From positions 1 to 44,420 of the forward strand of contig PMWT01000045.1 of assembly GCA_003166025.1 (NCBI GenBank): 44,420 bases of DNA, read 5' to 3'. The position numbers and the translations under genes are program-made. Positions 7,844-16,271 of the stretch are shown here, in pieces; positions within the stretch are counted from its first letter, which is position 1; every line of letters starts with the position of its first letter. The notes under the pieces are model-generated. The model had not been told where the DNA came from. It saw nothing but the letters and a program-made list of their open reading frames with translations, and searched no databases. This DNA comes from Acidimicrobiaceae bacterium. GTDB taxonomy: Bacteria > Actinomycetota > Acidimicrobiia > Acidimicrobiales > Palsa-688.

Positions 7844-8632
7844 TCAGGTGGTCGGGGTCGTGAGGGTCGTAAAACTGGCACCTGGGGGTGGCCCAAAGAC
7901 TGAAGCGGGCGGGCTCGTGTCCAGCTTCGTGATCTCGAACGACGAACCGTCACCAGCGGTACCACCCGTGTACTTGGCCAGCCCGAGGACGCCGTCAGCG
8001 GTGACGCACCACTCGTAGGCGCCCACCTGCCCCTTGACCTTGCCAGTGAGCGAAACGCACTTGAGCGGGATCCCATTGACGGTCATGGTCGAATTCGTTA
8101 CCCTAAAACCTTGGACCGCCGCCTCCACCTGGAGCGCCTCGGCCAGTTCATAGACGAAAGCGCCTGTGAAATCGACGAAAGGGGCGACGGCCGGCCCCGG
8201 GCCACTTGCTCCCTCCGTGCTCTGGAGGCAGGCCCACTGAGCGCCACTGCCCGACTGGGTGCACTCGTACTGGTTTTTCCCGTTTCCCACGAGGTCCGTG
8301 GCGCCGCTGCCTCCCGCCCCAGGATCCGTGAAGGCGTACTTGCCTCCGGGCTCCTGGGCAAAGGTTATGACGGTGGGAGCCCCGCCGCTCCCCGTTGTCT
8401 CGTAGGTCGCCTGGTAGGAGGCCTTCTCGCCTTTCTCGACCTCTGATTGCAGGCTCCTCAGCGACCTCGCCGCGTCGGCGATGGCGTGAACGGCGTTGAT
8501 GACCTTGCCTATGCTCCCTATGCCGCACCCGCTCAACAAGAGGCCCATAATGAGGACCACCGTGGCCGCGGGACGGGCGCGCCGCCCCGCCTCTGGGAGG
8601 CAAGCCCGTCTGACGCTTGTTGTCCGGCTCAT
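7844..8632 (-). CDS. Putative lipoprotein
   Basis: A 262-residue protein with a basic N-terminus, hydrophobic core and lipobox ending at Cys36 (GLLLSGC), so it should be lipidated and held at the outer face of the membrane. The ATG at 8632 is preceded by AGGAGG five bases upstream, which decides the start. After the lipobox come a helical segment, two Cys-containing stretches (YECTQ, WACLQ) that could form a disulfide, and a C-terminal beta-rich part. It resembles uncharacterised actinobacterial lipoproteins of the LppX/LprG size, but I see no specific family motif. Convergent with the third UroD-like gene, divergent from the next exported protein. Function unknown. Confidence 0.75.
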   Translation of the reverse strand: MSRTTSVRRACLPEAGRRARPAATVVLIMGLLLSGCGIGSIGKVINAVHAIADAARSLRSLQSEVEKGEKASYQATYETTGSGGAPTVITFAQEPGGKYAFTDPGAGGSGATDLVGNGKNQYECTQSGSGAQWACLQSTEGASGPGPAVAPFVDFTGAFVYELAEALQVEAAVQGFRVTNSTMTVNGIPLKCVSLTGKVKGQVGAYEWCVTADGVLGLAKYTGGTAGDGSSFEITKLDTSPPASVFGPPPGASFTTLTTPTT

Positions 8633-8702
8633 GTTGTCCTCCTGAGGGGCCGGCAACGCCGCCGCGCACCCATTGGGCTTCCCGCACCATATCTGCTGTC
8701 AT

Positions 8703-8733
8703 GTGCCCGAGGAGCGATCCTCTCCTCGGGCAC
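8703..8733. promoter_or_regulatory. Perfect 12-bp inverted repeat between two divergent exported-protein genes
   Basis: GTGCCCGAGGAG (8703-8714) and CTCCTCGGGCAC (8722-8733) are exact reverse complements around a 7-base loop. Neither neighbouring gene ends here, so it is not an ordinary gene-end terminator. It could be an attenuator in the leader of the rightward gene or an operator shared by both. Confidence 0.5.
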
Positions 8734-8784
8734 GGCAAGGACCGGAACGGGAACCCAACAAACCAGACGGTGGTTAGATAGGGC

Positions 8785-9894
8785 ATGAAGACGACCAAGA
8801 ACATCCTGATGGCGCTGGTCATGGGCGCACCTTTGATTTTTGCTTCCTCCGCCGGGGCGTCAGGGGCGCCGGCAATGGGCAGCTTCAGCCCTGTTTCGGT
8901 AAGTTTCGTATCCGCGTCCCGAGGTTTCGTGCTGGGGACTTCGCCATGCGCCCATGCCCCGTGCACCTCTGTCCTCACCACAGGCAACGGTGGTGCGTCC
9001 TGGTTGAAGCGGGCCGCTCTCCCGGCGCCTGTCCCCAACCCGGCGGCGTCGGAGTCGCCGTCGGGCGTGAGCGAGATCGCCTTCGCCAATCCCTCGGACG
9101 GGTGGGTCTTCGGCCCGGCGCTGTGGGCCACAGGAAACGGGGGCACTACCTGGTACCAGGAAAAGCTCGGTGGCCCCGTGCTCTCCCTCACTACCGCGGG
9201 CAGTTACGTGTACGCCGCGGTCGGCAGTTGTTACGAGACCAGCAATAGTTGTTCCCCTACCGTCAAGCTCGAACGCTCACTGGCACAACAAAACGCGTGG
9301 CATGCCGTCGCCGGTATTTCCGGCCATGGGGCACAGGTTTTGCTCGCTTCGCAGGGCGCCTCCGTGTGGGCGGCGCTGTGGCCGTCCTCCGCCGGGCCGG
9401 CATCGGTGTGGGCCAGCGCCAACGGGACATCGTGGCGCCGTGACCCGGACCCGTGCTACGACCGCTCGCAGGGTATAGACCTCGCCGGCTTGGCCGTACC
9501 GAAAGTGAACGTCTTGTTCGAACTCTGCGCCGGTAACCCCGGCGCCGGTCAAGAAGCCAAGAGCCTGAGACTTTCGACAGACGGAGGGGTAACCTCTCAC
9601 CTGGTGAGCAACCTGCCCCTGGGCGGTCTGGCCTACGGGACCGCCGCCGCCAACAGCAAAGACGTCGTCGTCGATGCCGCCTCGGGTGCCAGCATGCTTT
9701 ACCACTCTGTCAACGGAGGGACGACGTGGGGCACGAAGACCTTCGACGACGGGGGCGCCGGCCTTTACGGCCTGCAGTTCGCGACCCCCGCGCTCGGTGC
9801 CGTGGTCGAAGGCCGCCCAGGACTGGGGGCCTCGTCCAACCGCTTGTTGATAAGCCGCGACGGCGGCACTACCTGGCAGGCGAGCCACCTCTGA
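8785..9894 (+). CDS. Exported Asp-box beta-propeller protein
   Basis: A 369-residue protein with a Sec signal peptide (MKTTKNILMALVMGAPLIF, cleavage near ASSAGA) and at least four Asp-box-like repeats of the form (N/D)GG-x-(S/T)-W: GNGGASW, GNGGTTW, NGGTTW and RDGGTTW. Such repeats mark sialidase/BNR or Ycf48-like propellers. No catalytic sialidase residues are evident, so a binding or scaffold role outside the membrane is more likely. There is no clear ribosome-binding site. A TTAGAT/TAGATA sequence 5-7 bases before the ATG could be a -10, giving a leaderless mRNA. The stop overlaps the next start (TGATG). Exact role unknown. Confidence 0.75.
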   Translation: MKTTKNILMALVMGAPLIFASSAGASGAPAMGSFSPVSVSFVSASRGFVLGTSPCAHAPCTSVLTTGNGGASWLKRAALPAPVPNPAASESPSGVSEIAFANPSDGWVFGPALWATGNGGTTWYQEKLGGPVLSLTTAGSYVYAAVGSCYETSNSCSPTVKLERSLAQQNAWHAVAGISGHGAQVLLASQGASVWAALWPSSAGPASVWASANGTSWRRDPDPCYDRSQGIDLAGLAVPKVNVLFELCAGNPGAGQEAKSLRLSTDGGVTSHLVSNLPLGGLAYGTAAANSKDVVVDAASGASMLYHSVNGGTTWGTKTFDDGGAGLYGLQFATPALGAVVEGRPGLGASSNRLLISRDGGTTWQASHL

Positions 9895-10667
9895 TGGGCA
9901 TGGCCGCACAAGGCAAGGCGAAAGCAGCCAAGGCCAGGTTGGCGGTCCCGGCCGCAACAGCCATGTTCCTGGTTCTTTTCCTGGCGTTCCTGCCCGGGGC
10001 CGGCGCCGCCCGACTGGCGGCGCAAGCAGCCAGTACCGGCCCGGCCGTTCCCGTGATCGCCTGTGCCAGCACCTACGGCGCCGGCCCGCCCTCGGGCCTT
10101 AGTGCCGTACCTCGCTCCCTCCGACCGGGACTGCCCGCCGGAGTGGCCAAGATGCTCGCCTACTACACCAACGACCGGCGCACCCTACCCCCGGTGCTGG
10201 CGCCTCGGGGCTGGGGCTGCCAGGTCCAGGTCGGCGCCGACGGGACCACGGGCGTCGACGTCTACCCGCTGGCGACATCGCCGACGCCTAGCGGCACGGG
10301 CCACGAGGAGGTGCAAGCCGCTTCGGACTCAGCCTGCCAAGGTTGTGTCTACTCGACCGTTTGCGCCCTGGTGCCGGGGGCCGGTAAACAGCTCGGCTTC
10401 GCCATGCTCCCGTGCGCCCCACTCAAGCGGGGCGAGGTCGTCACGTGGATCTCGGGGTCGGCCAAAAACAATGTGCCCCCTGTCCACGACGTCATCGCCT
10501 TGGAGGAACCGGGCCACGACCCGGCCCACGGGGTCGTGCTGTACGACTACATGACGGCCCAGGGAGGCGAGGCCTCGGAGGAGACCTGTACCTTGCCCTC
10601 GGACCAGCGCGCTCTGTGCACCTCCATCCTCGACAACTTCGTCGCCCACGACTGGCTCATGGGCTGA
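9894..10667 (+). CDS. Exported hypothetical protein
   Basis: A 257-residue protein with an N-terminal hydrophobic segment (residues about 18-40) that can be a signal peptide or anchor. The ATG at 9894 overlaps the stop of the propeller gene as TGATG; a second ATG at 9900 is in frame. The mature part has several Cys (ACASTYG, GCQVQVG, CQGCVYSTVCAL, MLPCAP, EETCTLP, ALCTS), suggesting disulfides in an exoplasmic domain. I do not recognise a family. Translational coupling suggests that it works with the propeller protein, for example as its partner at the cell surface. Confidence 0.65.
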   Translation: MGMAAQGKAKAAKARLAVPAATAMFLVLFLAFLPGAGAARLAAQAASTGPAVPVIACASTYGAGPPSGLSAVPRSLRPGLPAGVAKMLAYYTNDRRTLPPVLAPRGWGCQVQVGADGTTGVDVYPLATSPTPSGTGHEEVQAASDSACQGCVYSTVCALVPGAGKQLGFAMLPCAPLKRGEVVTWISGSAKNNVPPVHDVIALEEPGHDPAHGVVLYDYMTAQGGEASEETCTLPSDQRALCTSILDNFVAHDWLMG

Positions 10668-10677
10668 GACGGGCCAG

Positions 10678-11154
10678 CTAAACCCGCCTGGCCGCGAACC
10701 ACCCGGACAGCAGCAGGGCCGCCTCTTGTGCAAGTACACCCCGCACCACCGGCAACTCGTGGTTGAGACGGGGGTCGGCGCAGAGGTTGTACAGCGAGCC
10801 GCACGCCCCGGCCTTGGGGTCGGCCGCTCCGAAGACCAACCGGCCCAGACGGGCGGCGACGAGGGCCCCGGCGCACATGGGGCATGGTTCGAGCGTGACA
10901 TACAAGGTGGAGTCGACCAATCGCCAGGAACCCGTCGCCCTGGCCGCCTCACGTATGGCGAGCACCTCGGCGTGCGCCGTGGGGTCGCCAGTGGCCTCCC
11001 GGGCGTTGGCGCCCCGGCCGATGACCTCGCCCCGCCTCACGACTACGGCGCCTACCGGCACCTCGCCCGCCTCCCCGGCCCGGGCCCCAAGCTCGAGCGC
11101 CAGGCGCAGGTAGCTTTCGTCCGAACCGCCCGGACCGGCCTCGCTCCCGCTCAA
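10678..11154 (-). CDS. tadA: tRNA-specific adenosine deaminase
   Basis: The 158-residue zinc deaminase converts A34 to inosine in tRNA-Arg(ACG). The catalytic motifs are His61-Ala-Glu63 (TAHAEVLAIREA) and Pro90-Cys-Pro-Met-Cys94 (LEPCPMCAG), and length and spacing match TadA. The start is TTG at 11154, whose last bases overlap the hisN stop (TTGA). It is the last gene of a larB-larC-hisN-tadA series. A related cytidine/guanine deaminase is possible but less likely given the C-terminal YNLCADPRLNHELPV segment typical of TadA. Confidence 0.92.
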   Translation of the reverse strand: MSGSEAGPGGSDESYLRLALELGARAGEAGEVPVGAVVVRRGEVIGRGANAREATGDPTAHAEVLAIREAARATGSWRLVDSTLYVTLEPCPMCAGALVAARLGRLVFGAADPKAGACGSLYNLCADPRLNHELPVVRGVLAQEAALLLSGWFAARRV

Positions 11155-11927
11155 GCCGGCACCGTGCCGGAGAGCGCGGCGATCACCTGGTCGTGTACCA
11201 GGCCATTGCTCGAAACGGCATTGCCCCCATCGAGACGGCGCTCGCCCGCGAAGTCGCTGAACTTTCCTCCCGCTTCCTCCACGATCACCTGAAGGGCGGC
11301 GATGTCCCAGAGGGAGTCGACGGGGTCAAGGGCGGCGTCGCAAGCCCCCTCTGCCACCAGCATGTGCTGCCAGAAGTCTCCGAACCCGCGGTCGTGCTTC
11401 ACCTTCGAGGCCAGGTCGACCAGCCGTTCGGGGAACGGGAAATCGCGTATGCAACCACATGAGATGGAGGCTTGCGAGAGGTCCGCCACGCTGGAAACTC
11501 TGATCCGTTCACCGGCCTCCCCGGGGACGCCGGCATAGGCGCCATGGCCGCGCCGCGCCCACCAGCGGCGGCCCAGGGCCGGGGCGGAGGCGACCCCGAC
11601 CTCGATGACACCCTCAACCTCCAGGGCGAGCAGCGTGGCCCACACGGGGATGCCGTGAACGAACTGGACCGTGCCGTCGATCGGGTCGACCACCCAGCGT
11701 CTCTCCCCCCACCCGGTAGTGCCCATCTCCTCGCCCAGTACGGCATCAGACGGCCTTTCCCGGCCTATCAGCTGCCGGATGGCCAGCTCAGCGCCCCGGT
11801 CGGCTTCGGTGACGGGGCTCAGGTCAGCTTTGGTCTCGACGGCCAGCGAGGGGCGTCGGAAAGCGGAGAGCGTCAGGCGGTCCGCCAAATCACAGGCCGC
11901 CAGGGCCAAATCGAGATCAACGACCAT
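11151..11927 (-). CDS. hisN: Inositol-monophosphatase-family phosphatase, probably histidinol-phosphatase
   Basis: A 258-residue Mg-dependent phosphatase of the inositol monophosphatase superfamily. The metal-binding motifs are Glu66-Glu67 (GEEMG) and Asp81-Pro-Ile-Asp84-Gly-Thr (VVDPIDGTVQF), with a C-terminal LWDIAALQVIVEEAGG. The wording around these motifs (DPIDGTVQFVHGIPVWATL) matches actinobacterial HisN, which makes histidinol in histidine synthesis. A plain inositol monophosphatase cannot be excluded. The ATG at 11927 is eleven bases after larC and its stop overlaps tadA by four bases. Confidence 0.85.
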   Translation of the reverse strand: MVVDLDLALAACDLADRLTLSAFRRPSLAVETKADLSPVTEADRGAELAIRQLIGRERPSDAVLGEEMGTTGWGERRWVVDPIDGTVQFVHGIPVWATLLALEVEGVIEVGVASAPALGRRWWARRGHGAYAGVPGEAGERIRVSSVADLSQASISCGCIRDFPFPERLVDLASKVKHDRGFGDFWQHMLVAEGACDAALDPVDSLWDIAALQVIVEEAGGKFSDFAGERRLDGGNAVSSNGLVHDQVIAALSGTVPA

Positions 11928-11938
11928 GGCCCGCCAGG

Positions 11939-13123
11939 TTAGTAACAGCGCAGGCGACGAGCAGCTTCCTCGGCCTTGCGCGCCACCTCGCCAACGGGCA
12001 AGCCGAGCCGCGGCGCGGCGCGGGCACAGTCCTCGTACTCAGCCTTGAAGCGGTGCGGACCGATTTTCACATGCACCGCCTGGCCGTCGACCTCGACCTC
12101 GATCTCTTCACGGGCCAGGGCATAGCGGGCCACCTGGTGCTGGCGGAACCCCAGCGTGCCCGTTTCCCGGGTGAGGGCGCGGGCCAACACGGCGACCTTC
12201 TCGGGCTCAGCCAGGACGCTGACCACATGGGCGGGCCGTCCCTTTTTCGCCAGCGCGGGGACCAGCCAGGCGTCGAGAGCACCGGCAGCCATCAGGACCT
12301 CGACCGTGTGGGCCAGCACCTCCCCGGTCACGTCGTCCACGTTGGCCTCGAGCACCAGGAGGTCCTGAGCGTGGCCGGCCAGTGCGCCAGCCGGCGCCGC
12401 TTCCTCCCCCACGACGACCTGAAGGACGTTCGGGGCACCCGCAAGCTCGGCAGCTCCCGCGCCGTACCCGGCGGCGGTGACCTTCATCGGCGGCAGTGGC
12501 CCGAACGACGTCACCAGGCCGGCCAGCAGCGCCGCCCCCGTCGGGGTCGTGAGCTCCACCGTTTGGCTCGTCCCGTGGACGGGCACACCAGCCAGGAGCT
12601 CGACCACGGCCGGCGCCGGGTTGGGCAGTAGCCCGTGCGCCCCGCGCACGGTGCCCGTACCGAGGGCGACCGGACTGGCGAAAACCGAGGACACGTCCAA
12701 CGATTCGAGGGCCAGACAGGTCCCTATCACATCGATCAGCGCGTCCAGGCCGCCAACTTCGTGGAAATGCACCTCCTCTGGGCTAACGCCATGGACCGAG
12801 CCCTCGGCGACGGCCAGGCCGCCGAAGACCTCCTGCGCTCTGCGCCGGGCGCGCTCGGGTAGACCGGTCGCGCTCTCGAGGAGCCCGCGGATGGTCGCCC
12901 AGGTGCGCTCGACGACATCCTCCTTAGGGTCCACCTGTACCAGGAGCCTGGTGGCGGCCAGGCCGCCGCGCGTCGTCCTCTCGGCCTTGATGCTCCAGCC
13001 GCGTAGTGCCAGCGTGCTCAGGCCCGCGGTCACCTCGTCCAGGTCGGCGCCGGCGTCGAGCAGGCTGGCCAGGGCCATGTCACCCGCTATCCCGGAGAAG
13101 CAGTGCCACCAGGCGGTGGTCAA
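11939..13123 (-). CDS. larC: Nickel-pincer cofactor biosynthesis protein LarC
   Basis: A 394-residue LarC (DUF111) protein. In lactate racemase maturation LarC inserts nickel into the pyridinium bis-thiocarboxylate mononucleotide in a CTP-dependent step. The N-terminal CFSGIAGDMALASLLDAG is the family signature; conserved HFHEVGGLDALIDV and LTTPTGAALL follow. The frame is intact, whereas in Lactobacillus LarC is made by a frameshift joining two ORFs. I chose the TTG at 13123, which overlaps the larB stop as TTGA and places the signature about eight residues from the start. The frame is open further upstream, but inside larB. LarE and LarA are not in the window. Confidence 0.9.
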   Translation of the reverse strand: MTTAWWHCFSGIAGDMALASLLDAGADLDEVTAGLSTLALRGWSIKAERTTRGGLAATRLLVQVDPKEDVVERTWATIRGLLESATGLPERARRRAQEVFGGLAVAEGSVHGVSPEEVHFHEVGGLDALIDVIGTCLALESLDVSSVFASPVALGTGTVRGAHGLLPNPAPAVVELLAGVPVHGTSQTVELTTPTGAALLAGLVTSFGPLPPMKVTAAGYGAGAAELAGAPNVLQVVVGEEAAPAGALAGHAQDLLVLEANVDDVTGEVLAHTVEVLMAAGALDAWLVPALAKKGRPAHVVSVLAEPEKVAVLARALTRETGTLGFRQHQVARYALAREEIEVEVDGQAVHVKIGPHRFKAEYEDCARAAPRLGLPVGEVARKAEEAARRLRCY

Positions 13124-13917
13124 GCGCTGCCCCCGGACTGGTGAAGGACAGCAGGTACTCCGGCTCCGGCGGGGCGGCGCTCGCCCAGGATGCGGGCCAC
13201 GGCCCAAGCGGCGCCGAAGCCATTGTCGATCCCAACGACGCACAGGCCGGGGGCGCAGCTCGCCAGCATGGCCAAAAGGGCGGTCACTCCCTGCAGGGAG
13301 GCGCCATAACCAGCACTCGTCGGGACCGCCACGACAGGCGCCGGCGTGAGCCCCCCCACCAAACTGGCCAGGGCGCCCTCCATCCCGGCGATGACGACGA
13401 CGGCATCGGCTTCGGCCAGGGAGTCAACGTGCTCCAGTAGCCGATGGACGCCGGCGACGCCACAGTCGGCCGTCAGCTGGGGACGAAAACCTAGGGCGAC
13501 CAGGGTGGAAATGCACTCCTGGGCCACGACGAGGTCGGCGGTGCCGGCCGCGAAAACCTCAACTCGCCCATCGCGCTCAAGCGCCGCCCTCCACACCAGG
13601 GTCGTACCCTGGCGCCGGCCGTCCGGGTGGGCTTCGAGTGCCGCCGCCGCCTGCTCGTCGCTGGCCCGGGTGAGGATGACCGGGCCACCTTGCGCCTCGT
13701 TCAGCAGCTCGCCCACGATCGCGACACAGTGGGCTACCGACTTACCGGGACCATAGACCGCCTCAGGCAATCCCTGGCGCAGAGCCCGGTGGTGGTCGAC
13801 GCGGGCGAAACCGAGATCGGCGTAGGGCAGGCGCCGCAATCGGCGCACAACCTCGTCCGGGCCGACAGAGCCGGACACGAGCTCGTCGAGAAGGCCGTAG
13901 AGCGCAGATTCGTCCAT
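13120..13917 (-). CDS. larB: Pyridinium-3,5-biscarboxylic acid mononucleotide synthase LarB
   Basis: A 265-residue LarB, the enzyme that carboxylates and hydrolyses nicotinic acid adenine dinucleotide in the first step to the nickel-pincer nucleotide. The family-typical N-terminus MDESALYGLLDELVSG leads to RLPYADLGFARVDHHRALRQ. The C-terminal half is PurE-like, with TADCGVAGVHRLL and VIAGMEGALASLVGGL. The ATG at 13917 gives the usual N-terminus; a GTG six codons upstream (13935) is also possible. It heads the larB-larC-hisN-tadA run, with the tetR stop 81 bases upstream on the same strand. Confidence 0.9.
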   Translation of the reverse strand: MDESALYGLLDELVSGSVGPDEVVRRLRRLPYADLGFARVDHHRALRQGLPEAVYGPGKSVAHCVAIVGELLNEAQGGPVILTRASDEQAAAALEAHPDGRRQGTTLVWRAALERDGRVEVFAAGTADLVVAQECISTLVALGFRPQLTADCGVAGVHRLLEHVDSLAEADAVVVIAGMEGALASLVGGLTPAPVVAVPTSAGYGASLQGVTALLAMLASCAPGLCVVGIDNGFGAAWAVARILGERRPAGAGVPAVLHQSGGSA

Positions 13918-13998
13918 TGCTGCCCATGCTGCCACGCTTCGGGCGTATCGCCGGTGGCGAGAAGGAGCGCCGGGCGGGGTGTAACGCTACTGGTGCGC

Positions 13999-14601
13999 CT
14001 ACTGGTGTGGATGTGCCCGCAAGCCGTCGCAGATGACCCCGATCAGCCGGGAGGTCGCGTCGTGCCCGGCGTGGCGGTCAGCGACCATGCAGGTGCCCAT
14101 CACCAGGGCCGTCACATCGGCCGAGCAGATGTCGTCTCGGACGCAACCGCCCACTTGGGCCCTCTGAAGTAGCACCTCGAACGCCCCTTGCAGCTCGCCC
14201 TTGACGACGGCGTGAACTTCGTCGTCCAGGCCCTCTTGAGCCAGCTCGTCGGTCAGGTCGCGCTTTTTGACCGCTACCTCGACCAGTTCGGATACGAACG
14301 TAAACAACGCCGCACCGGCGTCCTCCGCTCCGCTCAACGCCTTGGCCCGCTCCACCAAGGCTTTCAACCGGACCATGACGACCGCCTGGAACAGCGCCTG
14401 CTTAGTCGGGAAGTGGCGGTAGACAGTACCTACACCGACCCCGGCCCGGCGGGCGATCTCGTCGATCGGCACGGCAAGGCCTTCGGTGGCAAATACCTCT
14501 TCGGCCGCCCGCAACACCTTGTCCACATTGCGACGTGCGTCCGCCCTCAGCGGTCGATGCGCCTCCCTCGGACCATTGGTCGAGGTGGTGACGGATGTCA
14601 C
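13999..14601 (-). CDS. TetR-family repressor of the adjacent MFS exporter
   Basis: The 200-residue TetR protein has its helix-turn-helix at about residues 45-65 (IDEIARRAGVGVGTVYRHF), followed by an all-helical ligand domain. The GTG at 14601 has AGGAG six bases upstream; the frame stays open into the neighbouring gene, but this site fixes the start. It is divergent from an MFS exporter across 89 bases that hold a 9+9 bp inverted repeat inside the exporter's promoter, so it most likely represses the exporter and itself until a toxic ligand binds. Confidence 0.9.
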   Translation of the reverse strand: MTSVTTSTNGPREAHRPLRADARRNVDKVLRAAEEVFATEGLAVPIDEIARRAGVGVGTVYRHFPTKQALFQAVVMVRLKALVERAKALSGAEDAGAALFTFVSELVEVAVKKRDLTDELAQEGLDDEVHAVVKGELQGAFEVLLQRAQVGGCVRDDICSADVTALVMGTCMVADRHAGHDATSRLIGVICDGLRAHPHQ

Positions 14602-14611
14602 ATCCAACTCC

Positions 14612-14663
14612 TTGACATACGGAACCCTCGTTCCGTATAGTGGCAAACGGAAGAGCCGTTCCG
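14612..14663 (+). promoter_or_regulatory. MFS promoter with two TetR operators
   Basis: TTGACA (14612-14617) and TATAGT (14636-14641) are separated by 18 bp, a near-consensus sigma-70-type promoter. A perfect inverted repeat, ATACGGAAC (14617-14625) and GTTCCGTAT (14630-14638), fills the spacer and overlaps both hexamers. A second site with the same core, CGGAA-N6-TTCCG, lies at 14648-14663, centred 28 bp downstream. Binding would exclude polymerase and also cover the tetR upstream region. Confidence 0.8.
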
Positions 14664-14690
14664 AATCATACCCTTCCGGGAGGCGCTGTA

Positions 14691-16178
14691 ATGGCAACCA
14701 GTTTGGGAACACCCCTTGAAGCGCCGGTCGTGGTGCGGGACGAACCCGACCCACGGCGCTTCCGAGCACTAGGCGTGATCGCCATCGCCCAGCTCATGAT
14801 CGTCCTCGACGCCTCAGTGGTGACTATTGCCCTCCCCTCGGCCCAGCGTGCCCTGCACATCTCGCTCGCCAACCGCCAGTGGGCCCTGACGGCGTACACG
14901 TTGGCGTTTGGCGGCCTGTTGCTGATCGGCGGGCGGATAGCCGACTTTATGGGCCGTAAGCGAATGTTCATCATAAGCCTCCTCGGCTTCGCCGCCGCCT
15001 CTGCTCTGGGCGGGTTGGCGCAGGACGGGGCGATGCTCTTCGGGGCCCGAGCCCTGCAGGGCGCGTTTGCGGCCGTAATGGCCCCGGCGTCCCTGTCGCT
15101 GCTCACCGTGACGTTCACCGAACCGAAAGAGCGGGCACGGGCGTTCGGCGTGTACGGCGCCGTCGCCGGTGGCGGCGCCGCCATCGGCCTGGTCCTGGGC
15201 GGGTTGCTGACCCAGTACGCCTCGTGGCGCTGGACGCTTCTCATCAATGTGCCGATAGCCATCGTCACCGCCGTGGCCACTGTTCGCGAGGTCAAAGAGA
15301 GCCGGGCCGAGGGCGAGGTCCATTACGACATCCCCGGGGCCTTGACCGTCACCCTCGGCCTGTTGTCACTCGTCTACGGGTTCACCCGGGCCGAGACGGA
15401 CGGGTGGGGCTCGTCGACCACGCTCTTGCTGCTCGCCGCCGCTGTCGTCCTCCTGGTCGCCTTCGTGATCATCGAACGCAGCACGGCTGCCCCTTTGCTG
15501 CCCTTGCGGGTCATACTCGACCGCAACCGGGGCGGTTCGTTCCTCGCCTCGTTGCTGGTGGGCCTTTCGCTGTTCGGGATGTTCCTCTTCCTCACCTTCT
15601 ACCTTCAGGGGACCCTGCACTATTCGGCCCTGAAGAGCGGCTTTGCCTTCCTGCCGTTCTCGGCCGGCATAATCATCTCGGCCATGCTGGCCAGCCAGGC
15701 TTTGCCCAGGGTCGGCCCACGGTTGTTGATGACCGGCGGCCTGGTGATGGCTGTACTGGGCATGCTGTGGTTCACCCAGATCGGCCTGCACACGAGCTAC
15801 GTAGCCCACGTCCTGCCCGCCGAGATCGTCATGAGCATGGGCATGGGGTTCGTCTTCGTGCCCTTCAGCAGCTCCGCCTTGATCGGCGTCGCTCCCCAAG
15901 ATGCCGGCGTCGCCAGTGCGCTGGTAAACGCCACGCAGCAGGTGGGGGGGTCAATGGGCACAGCGCTGCTCAATACCGTGTTCGCCTCGGCGACGGCCAG
16001 CTATCTGGCCTCCCACCACGGGCCCCTGGCCAAGGTCTTGGCCCCGGTCCACGGCTACACCACCGGCTTCGAGATCGGTTCGGTGGTCCTCTGCATCGCC
16101 GTGGTCTCGACGATATTGCTCATCAAGGCGTCGCGTCGCGACCTGCCCGCGACAGAGCACGTGGGGGCAATCGCCTAG
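14691..16178 (+). CDS. MFS multidrug exporter, DHA2 (EmrB/QacA) type
   Basis: A 495-residue transporter with about 14 hydrophobic helices. The first helix has LMIVLDASVVTIALPSAQ, the DHA2-type motif; GGRIADFMGRKR is the cytoplasmic loop motif A; LGGLLTQYASWRW lies at the motif-C region. Such proteins expel drugs or other hydrophobic compounds by proton antiport. The ATG at 14691 has GGGAGG seven bases upstream. It is controlled by the divergent TetR protein through the operators in its promoter. Substrate unknown. Confidence 0.9.
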   Translation: MATSLGTPLEAPVVVRDEPDPRRFRALGVIAIAQLMIVLDASVVTIALPSAQRALHISLANRQWALTAYTLAFGGLLLIGGRIADFMGRKRMFIISLLGFAAASALGGLAQDGAMLFGARALQGAFAAVMAPASLSLLTVTFTEPKERARAFGVYGAVAGGGAAIGLVLGGLLTQYASWRWTLLINVPIAIVTAVATVREVKESRAEGEVHYDIPGALTVTLGLLSLVYGFTRAETDGWGSSTTLLLLAAAVVLLVAFVIIERSTAAPLLPLRVILDRNRGGSFLASLLVGLSLFGMFLFLTFYLQGTLHYSALKSGFAFLPFSAGIIISAMLASQALPRVGPRLLMTGGLVMAVLGMLWFTQIGLHTSYVAHVLPAEIVMSMGMGFVFVPFSSSALIGVAPQDAGVASALVNATQQVGGSMGTALLNTVFASATASYLASHHGPLAKVLAPVHGYTTGFEIGSVVLCIAVVSTILLIKASRRDLPATEHVGAIA

Positions 16179-16186
16179 CACTGTGC

Positions 16187-16213
16187 AGGGCGCCCGTCGC
16201 AGCCGGGCGCCCT
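16187..16213 (+). terminator. GC-rich hairpin after the MFS gene
   Basis: AGGGCGCCCG (16187-16196) and CGGGCGCCCT (16204-16213) form a perfect 10-bp stem with a 7-base loop, nine bases after the exporter stop. No T-run follows, as is common for terminators in high-GC actinobacteria. It separates the exporter from pheA. Confidence 0.7.
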
Positions 16214-16271
16214 ACCAAAGGGGGGCGTGGAGGCGATCGCCCTATGCTGGGGTGATGCAGGAGGTGACGGC

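Noticed and set aside
13124-13243. Upstream extension of larC by 40 codons
   Set aside because: Lies inside larB in another frame and adds low-complexity residues before the conserved N-terminus; the TTGA overlap explains the start.
16187-16213. Hairpin before pheA as a phenylalanine attenuator
   Set aside because: No leader peptide with Phe codons and the stem directly follows the exporter stop; a terminator is simpler.
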